Notes: generated by a model from the letters alone, not told the origin. Positions 46,481-57,558 are shown, numbered from the stretch's first letter. The stretch is 64,000 nucleotides of DNA from Macrothele yani (GCA_039090855.1 CM077002.1:83580194-83644193); one strand, 5' to 3'. Translations and numbers: made by a program.

Positions 46481-46920
46481 AAAAAAAAAAAAAACGAAAT
46501 CAAAGGATCATAATTCTCCCATTTCAACAATTTCAAGCTTCACAATATGAAAAAGAATTTTACAAATCGAACAAATAGTTGCAGAGATATGGTGTCCCTG
46601 GCCGGACAGACAAAGTGATAACATACACACAATCTTTTTTTTTTTTGCAAAAGACCTGCTAATAATGCAGCTTCAGTAGGCAGACAAAAAAAAAACCAAC
46701 AGCCCTCCACATTCCGCAGGGGGTGGGGAGGAAAATTTGTCAGATATTAGTTATACCAGTAGAAAAATCCTCAACTACAAAACACTGCACAGGGGGACAA
46801 AAAGGCAGGAATGGATAAAATTCCAGGACACATAACAGAATTTTAGGACATTTCCAGGACAACATAAATTTTTGGAATTCCATGACTTTTCCAGGATGCA
46901 TACGAACCATGGGCAAATCC

Positions 46921-47390
46921 ACACTGAATACCTCATCGTCCAACTTTAGCATGCTACGAAACTGATGATGGCATGTTGCATTTGCACGAATATAGTTAAT
47001 AGCACTTATAACTTGTTGCAAAGTGTCACTTAAAATAGCAGATTCAGCACAGAGATTTTGCTGATGTAAGATTAGATACAATGAAAAGAAATGAAAGCAT
47101 CTAGACATGATAATACTTTTCTTATCTGTGCAGTAAACCCTTCATGCTTTCCTGTACTGGAAGGTGAACATTCTTTCTGTACAAACACTCACTAAATTAA
47201 CCAAATTCAGTCCAATTTCATGACATTTATCTTGAAAATTGTTGAAGATATCTATTCCTTGTGTTCTATCTGTAAGAGAGCCCAAAGTGAGTAATTCTTT
47301 GTAGCAAAGAAAATCTGTTATAGCCCGAATGAAGTATAAAACCTGCACCGAGTCAGTAGTATCAGTTGATTCATCCAAACGATTGAATAA
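46921..47390 (-). pseudogene. hAT-1 transposase middle part
   Basis: Continues directly from the previous piece: LFNRLDESTDTTDSVQVLYF (first catalytic Asp region of hAT, family 'ALDESTDxxDxAQL'), then IFNNFQDKCHEIGLNLVNLV and, after a slip, FHCILHQQNLCAES and INYIRA. It ends LKLDDEVFSVDL at 46921, where hAT-2 is inserted. Homology is to GTF2IRD2-like hAT proteins. Confidence 0.78.
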
Positions 47391-47392
47391 TA

Positions 47393-48729
47393 CAGGGTGT
47401 CCGCGAATTATTGGACACATGACAAAATTTTATAAAACAAAACATTAAACAGATAGAAAGAAATCGACTGTACTAACTTACAATGTAACTACACAAGTTA
47501 ATAAATTTTTATGTGAGATCCCTTGGTTGCTCGTAGTACGTCCAAGCGATACTCAATTTCATGCCATGTATTGGCAAGCATCTGGGAAGTTTTGGAATTA
47601 ATAGCAGCTGTGATATGCTGCTTCAGTTCCTGCAAATCAGAACAAGGCGTCTGATAGACACGATCCTTCACATACCTCACATGAAATAATCCAATGGAGT
47701 TAGATCTGGAGAGCGAGGAGGCCACGGAATGAGACCACCACACCCAATCCATCTGTTGGGGAAATGCTCATTTAGGCACTTACGTACACACGTTGACAAA
47801 TGTGGAGGTGAACCGTCTTTTTGGAAAATGACATTGTCATATCTTTTAATCTGGGGTATAGCAAAATTTTCTAGCATATCCAAGTAAATGTCACCATTTA
47901 TGGTTTTTTCGCAGAAGAAGAAAGGGCCAATCACTTCTCTTTTTGATAGAGCACACCACACATTAACTTTTGGAGAATCACGTTCCAGTTCAATAGCAGT
48001 ATGAGGGGGTTCACTGCCCCATATCCTACAGTTGTGACGACTCACAATACCTGATACATGATATGCGGATTCATCACTAAAAATTACAGTACTGAGAAAG
48101 TTTTCGTCATTTTCCACTCGATTCAGCATATCCACAGCGAAATTGTATTGCAGAGTGTGATAATTTACATGCATCTTTTGCACTATTTGAATTTTATAAG
48201 CATGAAACTTAAAATTTTAGTGCAAGATATCGTGAACTGTCGATTTCAGAATGCACAGTTCTCTGCTTGTTTTACGAACGGATTTCCTGGGGCTTCGCCG
48301 GAAAGTTTCATTAACTTGGTCAACCGTCTCACCACTGATGCTAGGCCTACAAGCTCCTCCACGGTGTTCCACATTGCCAGTTTCTTTAAACTGTTTCATC
48401 CATCACTTAATTGAATTCGTTGACAGAGGATTACAACCATACTCTAAACGGTACCATCTTTTAACTTTAATGACAGACTTTAGTTCCGCAAGTTATAACA
48501 CACACATCGCCTTCTGCTGTACGGATGACATGACTACTGATTGCGCATTTCTCATACATTCCTCATCAGGCCACACCTAGCGCCATCTATTGGATTCTGG
48601 GAATATCAATTATGCAAAACAAAAAATATAGAAACCATGTTAGTAATACGTGACATAGAAAAACAGACAATGCTCATAGTTTTTTTGTACATAATTTTGT
48701 AATGTGTCCAATAATTCTCGAACACCCTG
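47393..48729 (-). mobile_element. mariner-type element (DD41D-like) inside hAT-1
   Basis: Flanked by TA on both sides. The inverted repeats CAGGGTGTCCGCGAATTATT at left and CAGGGTGTTCGAGAATTATT at right (read inward) are both followed by GGACAC and differ at few positions. Length 1337 bp. Removing it restores the hAT-1 frame LHAILQKEN-I-LFNRLDESTD, so the insertion is clean. Confidence 0.95.
47498..48500 (-). pseudogene. mariner transposase, DD41D-like spacing
   Basis: N-terminal HTH part WMKQFKETGNVEHRGGA, SGETVDQVNE; then VIFSDESAYHVSG (first Asp), RIWGSEPP, VNVWCALS, IFQKDGSPPH (second Asp) and RSPDLTPLDYFM (third Asp). I count 41 residues between the second and third Asp, as in the rosa/VISITOR-like DD41D group. 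Stops and slips near 48400-48480, 48180 and 47680 inactivate it. C-terminal end VKDRVYQTPCSDLQELKQHI. Confidence 0.85.
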
Positions 48730-48731
48730 TA

Positions 48732-49260
48732 TATATTTTCCTTTTGGAGTATTGCATGAAGTTGTTCTGTTATGTTGAGGGCTAATTCATGTTGCTGATC
48801 AGTTATGGTTCTCCTTGAAAGAGGCAGTTGTTTGTACTTTGAAACCTCATCGGGGTCTAAGCATCCTACAACTTTGACAATGCATTCTTTTATGATCTCT
48901 ACATTGCTGAATGCCCCCTGAGTATATAAGCTACTCTATAAGTTGCTTCAGTGACATTATTTTCAGGTCTCACCGCTGCTTGAAATAACTGTCTTTGTTT
49001 GCTTTTGCTTCTCATCTTTTAATTTCTGCAAGGCAACCTATAGCACATCTCCCTTTAATTTGAAATATTTGTGGTTCTTATGAGTGGCATAATGCTGATG
49101 AGCATTGAATTTCTTCAATGTTGATCTTGCAGTATCACAAAGCAAGCAAATCATCTTACCTTTAGCAGAAACAAGATTATGTGGTTCCCAATCCTCATTA
49201 AAAACTAATTCGTTTGAAATTAGAACCAGCGAACATAAAAGGGATACAAGAGATGAAAAA
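48732..49260 (-). pseudogene. hAT-1 transposase N-terminal part (zinc-finger region)
   Basis: Encodes FNEDWEPHNLVSAKGKMICL, then CDTARSTLKKFNAHQHYATH and FKLKGDVL: a BED-like C2H2 arrangement at the start of GTF2IRD2/ZBED5-like hAT proteins. Past a stop it continues in several frames to LHAILQKEN, where the mariner insertion at TA (48730) cuts it. Confidence 0.7.
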
Positions 49261-49739
49261 AGTACCGCTGCCCTATCAAGAGAAGTCAAGTTCAAGTCCG
49301 CCGATCCTATATGGAGTGATGTAAAGAAATTAGTTTCATACTCCAAACCCAAATCTACTGCCATTTGTGAAACCTTGGAAATCTTGACCAGCTGCGGGGC
49401 TTGCAATGAAAGCATCTCTCTGAAAGTTGCCACGCATTTGGAATCAATTCCTCAAATAATGCTGAGTTTTCTACCATAGTACCGCGTGCCCAACAAAGTG
49501 ACCTCATTTCTTCGAAATATCACGTTTGCTCCTATTCATTTATTGTCTAGTCAAGTCACCGCGTTCAAATTGTTGAAATGTTCTATTATCCAGTTTGCAG
49601 TTAGCTGTTTACCTTCCTTGAAAGCCATCTGGTTGATGTGCGAAAGCTTGGAAAGTTTTATTTGTATTCTACGCCAAGAAATTTTCGGATTTTTTGTATA
49701 GTTTTAACTATTTTGAGTACAGTTCCTACTTATTGAGAA

Positions 49740-50110
49740 CCGGTTCAGTATACTTCCGGAACAACATGATAAAGTTTTGTCGCAATCGAAGCATTTTTAC
49801 GTAAGTTATGATGCATAAGGGCAATGGAATAGATCCCGCTTTTATGTCCTGACCTTTGACTCCATTTCACCCATTTTCAATAGGGTTCGTCCCCAGGTAG
49901 TCCCCTACAACATACTAAAATTTCATCCAAATCGAACCATTTTTACGCAAGTTATGACGCATAAGGGCAATGGAATGGATCTAGCTTTTATGTCCTGGCC
50001 TTTGACCCCATTTCACCCATTTTCAATAGGGTTCCCTCCCAGGTGGTCCCCCACCACATACTAAAATTTAATCAAAATCGAACCATTTTTACGCGAGTTC
50101 TCGTGCGGAC
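49740..50110. repeat. Direct tandem repeat, period about 145-150 bp
   Basis: ATTTTTACGTAAGTTATGA, then GGGCAATGGAAT, ATGTCCTGRCCTTTGAC and CCCATTTTCAATAGGGTT recur in the same order about 2.3 times (ATTTTTACG at about 49793, 49948 and 50088). It lies in the 5' non-coding end of hAT-1, so it may be part of that element. Confidence 0.85.
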
Positions 50111-50285
50111 GGACAAAGTTGGAGCATATACGCTTCTTCAACCTACGGTTGGAAAGCGTAAATAAAAGACGAACAAAAACATATTAATAAAAATAAAATG
50201 ATTTGTTCTGCAAAATTTTGGATTCATTCAAAAGGCCACTCTTAATGGTCTAGAAGGCTGCAGGTTCCCCACCCCTGTTCTACAT

Positions 50286-51190
50286 GTAGATGCCAGCCTT
50301 GGTTACAATGAGAATGGAAGAGTAATTCCTGAACATAGTCCTTTTTTCCCTATGTTGTTAGGAGGAATTTTCAAATGGTTGGTATGTTATTATATCTTAG
50401 GCCTACACCCTTTACTAATCCAGCAGTGCAGATGCACACTACAGCATTCCCACCATTTTAGAATGATTCCACAAACAGATGAGAGAAATTCCATCACATG
50501 TGAACTGTACTATCATTCTTTCATTTTCAGTATGATAAAGGTTAGCGTTTATACAAAGTCTCGCTAATAATTTTCAGGCCCGTAAATTAGTAAACAAAAT
50601 TATGTTTGAATGCAGTGTTTCCTATGTCATCTTTCTAGATTACTGTTCAATTGGCCATTTATAGTGTATTAAACCACCGCTTTAAACTAAAGATCACAAT
50701 TAAAAATTTACCTACTTAGAACAAGTAAATTTTATTTATCTTGTTAGAAAATGAGTAACTTTTTTTCTTTTTTTATAGCAGCTAAGACCAAGGACACTTC
50801 AGACACTACAACTACACTGTGCTTTGTGCTATGTTTAGAAACAGAATAATAGGTTAAATTGTTTTGATACAACATTCAGTGCCCCTATACATGCACATCA
50901 AATAATACAAATTATTTTTCTGTAAAACAAGGGTGAAGACAATGAATAAAAGTTGCAATAATATATTGGCAGTTTAGTGACTCTTAAAGACTAAATAAAC
51001 TTGGCAGAAACACCTGCCAAGTTATTTCCCCTTGATCAAGTACAAATGTCTGGGCCTCATAATGCTATCATGAACTGAACTCTGGCTTTGAGCAAAATGG
51101 CTTCTTAATCTTTAAACTACATCTGCATGTCTGGTACTTTTGCAAAACAAGAGAGGTCCACAGATCAAATGGCATACACATACATATCAC
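50286..51190. other. Intron sequence, no recognised feature
   Basis: Calpain-7 intron between the end of hAT-1 and a LINE. AT-rich, no motifs recognised. Confidence 0.5.
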
Positions 51191-51215
51191 TAAGCTGTTC
51201 TCTGAGATCCAGAGG

Positions 51216-53060
51216 TTAGCTCCACAAAGAAATACAACCCACCAGATATATTTTTAACTGATTATCTACTAACTGTTGCCATATCAATCTTCTCCATTTA
51301 CAGCAATCTTGACACACTTGAGCTTCACTGACATCCATTACACGACATACACAAGACCTTCTATACTTCATACTCATAACCTTTTTCTCATGCAGACACT
51401 CTTGAATCTGATCCTCCCATGACTTCATTGGCCTTCCTCTGCCTTTCTTTACTGCCACTTGGGCTGAAAAAATTCTCTTAGCACCTTATCACTCATTCTT
51501 TCAACATGGCCAAACCACCTAAGAATATTAGTCTCCACCTTACTAACAACATTTTGCCTCGCATTACAAATCTGCAACACATCTTCATTCCTCACATGAT
51601 CAGAGCATGTCTTACCACAAGTAAGTAACACACCTCACCAGCACACAAACGACTCCTATGTTTTTTTCTGCAGAACCCAGGTTTCACTGCCATGCATCAG
51701 AGTAGGAACAATTACACTTTCATGCAGAGCCATTCAGGACTCTTGAGAATCCATCATCCCTGTGAAAACCTCCTAAAGCAGCTATGATTTTCAATGAAGA
51801 ATTCACTTGCTTACTAATTTCACCATCTAATTTGCTCTCTCTCTCTCTCAGCCAAACATGCTTCCTAAATATACAAACTCATTCACCTGGTCAATCACTG
51901 TGCTATTTAGACTTATCTTGCATTCAGTACTAACAGTTCCTCACTTGGAAACCATAATTTTGTGTTTTCTCTTATTTGTACTCAGTTTGAATTTCATGCA
52001 AACTTCGCACATCCGGGACAACATACTCTGCAACTCACTTTTGCTCTCTGTCAACAGGACTGTGTCATCAGCATAGAGCAATGTGCACACACGGATATCA
52101 CCAAGACGTAAACCAGTATTATCCATCTTGGTATCATGCATACATAAATATATTTAACTGCCATGGTGACATTACACAACCTTGTCTGACTCCTGCACCA
52201 ACAGAAAACCATTTTGATAAAACACCATTCACTTACGGAAAATGCAATTCATGAGGCAACCTTACGGGTTGTCTTATGTTATAAACGTGCTTTTGATTAA
52301 AATATACATAATATCTAAGGTATTTTACCTGATATTTCAAAGTATTTTGCACGTTGTTTGCTCTGTGAGGCACGTGCTCCTGGCCCGAGAGGTCCCTTAC
52401 GTTACCATTCACTTGTACACAAGCTCTACTGCCAGCATACATGGCTTTTACACTATTAAGTAGATTCCCAGTAACACCATATTTATTCAGTACTTTCCAC
52501 AGAAGTATCCTATTTACTTGGTTGTAAGCTCTAAATCTATGAAGGCAGCAAAACTTTCTTACCAACAGCCAAATACTTTTCGATCATCATGTGTAATGCA
52601 AAAATTTGGTTAGTGCAGCCTTTATCAGGCATAAAACCACTCTGAACATCCCACATTTTCTCTGATGTAAGACCTCGTACCTTTTGAATAATGATCTTAC
52701 CAAAAACTTTCCCTGGTATACTCAATAAGCTAATACCATGATTGTTCTGGCAGACAATAGGATCACCTTATCTCTTATACAAGGGAACAATGATAGCATC
52801 CCTCCAATCCTGAGGAACCATTTCTAACTACCAGCATAACTGGCAAATTTCAGTTAACCAGTCAATTACAGAGTCACCACCATATTTTAACATCTCAGCA
52901 GTTATGCCATCTACTTATTAATTATCTGTCCTTGATACCTTGTGCAGAAACAGTTTTTGCCTCACAATGGTGTTACACTCTTCTGTTATTAGCTCTTGCA
53001 AGCCATACTGATTGTCATCAGTGTCAGGAATTGTTAGTCTTACTGTATAATGAAAAAAAG
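51216..53060 (-). pseudogene. Decayed LINE reverse transcriptase
   Basis: In order on the minus strand: GISLLSIPGKVFGKIIIQKV, VQSGFMPDKGCTNQIFAL, AYNQVNRILLWKVL (motif A region, changed), LNSVKAMYAGS, RVCTLLYADDTVLLTESKSE (motif C, YADD kept), VNEFVYLGSMF, then LRWFGHVERMSD and GRGRPMKSWEDQI (C-terminal 'GHxxR' and 'GRPxxxW' region). About 120 bp at 52245-52370 fit poorly and may be a foreign insert. Many stops. An RTE-related or CR1-like clade is possible. Confidence 0.8.
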
Positions 53061-53633
53061 TGCCATTATACAAATGAAGATTTTACTAGAAGGTAGATTT
53101 TATTTTGTTCTAGAATTATTTATATTTTTTAAAAATTTAACAATAAGTTGTGTGGTATTCTTGTTTTCTGCACAGACAAATAGCAAAATATAATATACTA
53201 TTAAAAAATACCAATCACTTACCCTAAAGATCACGGTAATTTCTATCCGTAAAACACTTCAAGCAGGTTAATTATCGTAATGTTGTTGGCCTTCAAAGGT
53301 TACCAGACTCCTTGCTTATGATTCCTTCTTCCGGGGATGAAACATCATATTTTTTTAAATTTATTTTTTATTTATTAGACAAACAACGCCGGTTTTTTTT
53401 TGCCATATGAGATGTAACCATAGCTCGTCAATTCCATAAAAACCACACAAGCATACCACTCATTCATACATTAAGTTAAAAAACTATGTACATAATTACA
53501 CTACATTACATTCCCAGGTGGTTGAACCTTTGTCAACTATGACTAACAAACTGCTCCATCCGTTTCAAAACCAGTGCTAATCCTACTGCAAGTGTCACCC
53601 TCATTCAGTCCTTCACACACAATCCTCTAGCGC

Positions 53634-53659
53634 TTTCAACAGTCATCTGTCATCCTCAG
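53634..53659 (-). ncRNA. Hammerhead-like core in the PLE-E tail
   Basis: CTGAGGA, hairpin ACAG / CTGT, GAAA. The variable seventh base is G here and A in the others, as the CUGANGA rule allows. About 175 bp after the nuclease stop. Confidence 0.45.
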
Positions 53660-53834
53660 GAGTGTCTCACCAGCCCACCACAGCTCAAGTGAGCAGAGCC
53701 ATCGAGGCACGGGCTCCAGTCGCAATCTCTGCATCATTTGTGTCTCGAGCGCCATCTATTGTCATTGCTGCTCTCTTTTCTTTTTTTCTCTCTAAGCTGT
53801 TGTTCAATTTTTATTAAGGCCTTCCATTGTTCGT

Positions 53835-54158
53835 TTAAGTTGCTAGGCTCATTAATGTTGCATAATCTTGATCAGTTTTTTCAATTAATGCTGACTCTGT
53901 AATTCTCAACTGCCTTTCGTTTTTACAGCTCTTAATAATTTTAATGTCCTCAAACCTTGGACATTGTTGATTTTCCAGACAGTATTGGGTTAATGCTGTC
54001 TTAGCTTCTTTTTTATTCCAATTATTTATATGCTGGTTCAATCTATACTTTAATTTATTCTTGGTGCTGCCTATATATGACAAAGGTGGCCGCTGGTTTA
54101 TAGGGATTTCATATATTCCTGCTCTATCCAATTGGCTGATTTTTTCATTTTTTATCAC
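53835..54158 (-). pseudogene. PLE-E GIY-YIG nuclease
   Basis: DRAGIYEIPINQRPPLSYIG then STKNKLKYRLNQHINNWNKK and LRITESALIEKTDQDYATL. The GIY and YIG motifs, the conserved Arg (KYRLNQH) and the C-terminal Glu (ESALIEKT) are visible, so this domain alone looks intact. Confidence 0.88.
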
Positions 54159-54493
54159 TAAATTTTTTACAGTAAGTACCTGACTTCCTACCTGTATGTC
54201 ATATTTGCCACAAACTTTATTAATTTCAGCTGAAACCCTTTCAACATATGGTATTGCCCCTACATATTTTACTAGTTTTTTTTATCAATCTTGGCTTTAT
54301 TGTTAGCTTGAGTTACTTCATAAATCCATTTTTAATACCTGTTTAGGGTAACCAAAATCATATGCAATTTTTTCAATATATTCAATTTCTTCTTTTTATA
54401 TTGTTCCATTGATGAGTGTGTTAAACTTCTTTTAATTAGTGTTTTAACACTATTTCTTTTTGTTAATGGATGTGATGACTGAAAAGGTATTAA

Positions 54494-54799
54494 TCATATA
54501 TATGAAGATTTTCTATGCACTCTGTATTGCATATTATCATTTGTTTTAATTATCATAATATCCAAAAATGCAAATGTATTGTCATGTTCTTGCTCTACTG
54601 TCAATTCAATAGATGGATAAATTTCACTATACTTTTTTGTCAAGTCTTCAAGTTCATCATTTTTTAGCCTGGACAACAGAAAAATATCATCAACATATCC
54701 GCAGTATATCAGTGGTGGATCTTCAAGTTTACTTATTATTTTTGCCTCTATGTCACTCATTATAATTTCAGCAAATAAAGTTGACAATGGTGACCCCAT
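54494..54799 (-). pseudogene. PLE-E reverse transcriptase palm fragment
   Basis: MGSPLSTLFAEIIMSDIEAK (motif B), YCGYVDDIFLLSRL (motif C, VDD) and TFAFLDIMI, then a stop. The fingers are missing, and the linker down to 54160 is readable only in shifted frames. Confidence 0.85.
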
Positions 54800-55132
54800 A
54801 GGTCCACCATTATGTGATAAGAATATACTGTAGGTAATAAGAATTAATAATAATTTCCAGTAAAATTTATTTAATTATTTTTGCACGGATGTTGTATACA
54901 TTTTAAAAAATGCACTCATAACACATTTAGGTGTATAAAAAAATTCTTAAACCCCACCCGAAAGAAATTTCTCGGCACACCACTGACTGTACGTATGTCA
55001 TCTTTAAAAAAGGACAGATAAATTTGATTCTGATAAATCATCAAACCATGTTTACAGAATCTGGTAATGATATTAATGTCAACAAAAATGAATATGCATT
55101 TGTTCAAATCATGCAACTGGTAATATACTTAC

Positions 55133-55279
55133 TGAATTTGAACCAGGAAAATCATAGCCACCCATAACTTTCATGTAGGCTTTCTCCAATAGCGAAATCC
55201 AAAACTCATTTCGGTTGCTAGAATATGAGCTCAAAAGCTCACCATGATGTCCCATTGGTAATAAATCATCAATTACAAT
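55133..55279 (-). CDS. CAPN7: calpain-7 exon (first of four seen), protease core
   Basis: Reads as 49 codons in phase 0, beginning I-V-I-D-D-L-L-P and ending [10 protein letters not shown]. This matches the calpain-7 stretch in which the protease core runs from 'VIIDD.LP' to '[17 protein letters not shown]' (recalled family sequence). The acceptor is a T-rich tract ending ttgcag and the donor is gtaagt. Calpain-7 is a cytosolic papain-fold cysteine protease (PalB-like), linked in other animals to ESCRT-III. The catalytic Cys would lie in an earlier exon that I did not find between here and 64000. The next exon continues in frame at 26582 after a 28.5 kb intron. A Tc1 element begins 94 bp upstream of the acceptor. 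Confidence 0.9.
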
Positions 55280-55639
55280 CTGCAAAGGAAACATAACTAT
55301 AACACAACAATGTTTGAGCCCTATGCATTTTTAAAAATGGTGGGGAAAGGAATGGGAAGACCATAAGCAATACAGTAGTGGCCAAAATTGTGGAAACCTT
55401 TTGGGAATAGTGTATTTCTGAGGTTTAATGGGTCATAACACCAGTTTTTTTTTTTTTTTTTGAGTAATACCATAAAATTATATATCAATGGAAAGATAAT
55501 TTCATCAAGAATGTAATGCAATAACTTTTATGAAGGATTTGTATTAGAACAGCAGTTATAAAGAAGAAAAGTGAAACACATAGAAAAAATGAGATATACA
55601 AAAATTCTCACGATGTCAGTTAATATTTAGTTGGGTAAC

Positions 55640-56693
55640 CTTTAGCATTAATTACGGCCTTACAACGCCTTCCCATGGAGTGAATCAAGTTTTTTAGTTT
55701 TGCAGCTGTTATAATGTGAAACCAAAATTGAAATATTGCTTCTATTAATTGCATTTTATTGCTGGGTTGCTACTGACTAACAAGTTTCTTTAGTCGGCTC
55801 CATAGATTTTCAATGGGGTCAACGTCTGGGCTATTCCCAGGCCATTCGAGCAATGGAATATGATTATCTTGAAACCACTTTTTGCACACAGCAGCAACAT
55901 GACATGGAGCTGAATCCTGTTGAAATATAAATGCTTCATTATCTTGGAAAAGATCACGTGCGGAATGCTTCAGTTTGGGCTCAAGTATTTCATTAATGTA
56001 TTTTTAGCCATTTATATTCCCATTAATCATGCAAATTCTGCCCACACCTTTTGATGTCATACAACCCCAGATCATAACACTAACTGGGTGTTTCATGGTA
56101 CATGTAATGCAATCAGGATGCAAATCTTCTCTGATTCTTCTCCTTACATATTTTATGCCATCACTACCAAACAGGGAGATTTTGGTCTCATCACTCCAAA
56201 TAACACTGTCCCATTGTTCCGCTGTCCAGTTAACATGGGTTTTAGCCCAGTTTAATCTTTTCAACATTTGTTTGAGAGATAAAAATGGCTTTTTTGTGGA
56301 ATTCTAGTTTTTAGACCAAATTCCTGCAATCTGCGCCGAACAATTCTTGCACTCAACTTCACATTGCATTGTGCCATTTCATCTTGTATACACCCAGACG
56401 ATTTTTTTCTGTCACCTAAGCACAGTCTCTTAATTCTTCTATCATCACTTGCTGTTGTGCACCTTTTCCTGCCTTTACCAGTCTGGTTTTGTAGTGACTG
56501 AGTCTCCTTATACTTCTCCAAACATTTAGAAATGCCACCTTTGGTTAAGTTTCCACAAATTTTTTTCTAATTTCTTCATAACTGAAGCCTTGTTCACTTA
56601 ATAGTACTATTTTACATTGCTTTCTGGGTGACCAGTCAACTCTTTGCGCCATTTCTTTAATTTTTTTACATTTTACAAGCTCTCTAATAAAAG

Positions 56694-56700
<7 letters not shown>
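55640..56700 (-). pseudogene. Tc1-like transposase
   Basis: Pieces in order: EMAQRVDWSPRKQCKIVLL with EEIRKKF (HTH), GRKRCTTASDDRRIKRL, VRRRLQEFGLKTRIPQKS, VIWSDETKISLFGSDG (first Asp), VSVMIWGCMT, FIFQQDSAPCH (second Asp), SPDVDPIENLWSRLKK (Glu, 34 residues later: DD34E) and AVINAKGYPTKY. Defects: slips near 56530 and 56262, TAA near 56001 and another stop in the C-terminal part. All three catalytic residues remain. Confidence 0.9.

Positions 56701-56731
<31 letters not shown>
56697..56731. repeat. (CA)n microsatellite
   Basis: About 17 CA units inside the 5' part of the Tc1-like element. It produces spurious CVCVCV open frames. Confidence 0.97.
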
Positions 56732-56735
<4 letters not shown>

Positions 56736-57124
56736 ATAGCAATCACATAACACACACTGACAAATGTCCTCCTCTCAGCTCCAATACATGACATCAATAG
56801 CTGAATTCTACTGTGACCCGATTGGCTCACTGCCAAAACAAGATGACACCTGATTGGCTCTCTAAACACTCATGCTCATTGGCTACATTCAAATGAAGGA
56901 AAGTTACTTCATATCAACCTAAGCAAGAAGCAAGTTGTGCTTCCTTTTTCTGGTTATTTGGCTATAATTTTTCATAGAATACAGATAATTGAACAAACTT
57001 TATTGCATTAGATTCTTCATATATAATTTTATGGTATTACTCAAAAAAAAAAAGTGGTGTTATGAGCCATCAAACCTCAAAAATGTACTTTTCCAAAAGG
57101 TTTCCACAATTTTGGCCACTACTG

Positions 57125-57550
57125 TGTGTAATATAATAAATAAGCAGCTAAACTAAAATTTAAAAAAGTACATTCACATAGTAAAACTTTTCTTTGAAGT
57201 TGGCTGCCTGTTGATAGTCGTAAGTGCCAAACTGCACCCAATGAAAATTAATGAAATGAAAAGGAATGACCCAACCAATGGAAGTACAATGAACAACATA
57301 TGCACAGAAGTGTATGTAAGAGTGGAAATTTAACCAGAATCAAATAGTTTAACACATTATAGAAAACTTTTTTTTTCAAGTTTAACAACTTCCATGAATC
57401 AGCATCTAAGGCTATGAGTCACTTAAGTTCCCCACACCTAATTTAGGATCATTAGCTTGATATCGGCAAGAGAACCAGAGATGTAAGAATGACAAAAGCA
57501 GCAGCATCCATGCTCTAGACCAGTGCTTTTCAAACTTTCTTGTGTGGCAA
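57125..57550. other. Unassigned sequence with a hAT-like end near 57523
   Basis: CAGTGCTTTTCAAACTTTCT at about 57511-57540 resembles the terminus of Charlie-type hAT elements. No partner end was found. The remainder shows no gene. Confidence 0.35.
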
Positions 57551-57558
57551 TATATATA

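Larger units (their letters stand above)
30244..46912. mobile_element. hAT-2: second hAT element inserted in hAT-1
   Basis: Exact 8-bp duplication GCAAATCC at 30236-30243 and 46913-46920. Termini TATGGTTCATACAC at left and CATGGTTCGTATGC (inverted) at right resemble the common hAT terminus CAGGGTTCGTACAC, and AGGAC/GGAATTCC-rich subterminal sequence follows on both sides. No transposase of its own was recognised. The 16.7 kb interior consists mostly of later insertions and repeats. Confidence 0.75.
29272..50277 (-). mobile_element. hAT-1: hAT transposon split by nested insertions
   Basis: The left terminus CAGAAGTGGGGAAAC at 29272 and right terminus, read inward, CAGGGGTGGGGAACC at 50277 are matching hAT ends. 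The flanks GTCTAGAT (29264-29271) and TTCTACAT (50278-50285) agree at 6 of 8 bases, fitting a decayed 8-bp duplication. Transposase pieces on the minus strand at 48732-49260, 46921-47390 and 29560-30235 read in order. The gaps are occupied by a mariner (47393-48729) and by hAT-2 (30244-46912). Confidence 0.8.
53630..54830 (-). mobile_element. PLE-E: Penelope-like element next to calpain exon
   Basis: The minus strand holds RT palm (54494-54799) and GIY-YIG (53835-54158) with broken linker between, and a 3' tail that includes a hammerhead-like motif at 53634-53659. It is related to PLE-A rather than PLE-B. It starts about 300 bp inside the intron from the donor of the exon at 55133. Confidence 0.82.
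55373..57124 (-). mobile_element. Tc1-like element with long inverted repeats
   Basis: Ends CAGTAGTGGCCAAAATTGTG plus GAAACC in inverted orientation. The similarity continues inward for roughly 130 bp on each side (CATAAAATTATAT and GAGTAATACC blocks). Left flank TA, right flank TG (mutated). At 1752 bp it is longer than usual Tc1, partly from a CA repeat (56697-56731). Confidence 0.92.

Noticed and set aside
56545..56869. Frames with CVCVCV runs
   Set aside because: Produced by the (CA)n microsatellite.
57178..57231. 54-nt minus-strand exon candidate (FGTYDYQQAANFKEKFYY) with gtgcag acceptor and gtgaat donor
   Set aside because: Phase is compatible, but the peptide does not match the calpain-7 region expected upstream of the 55279 exon and no other family was recognised.
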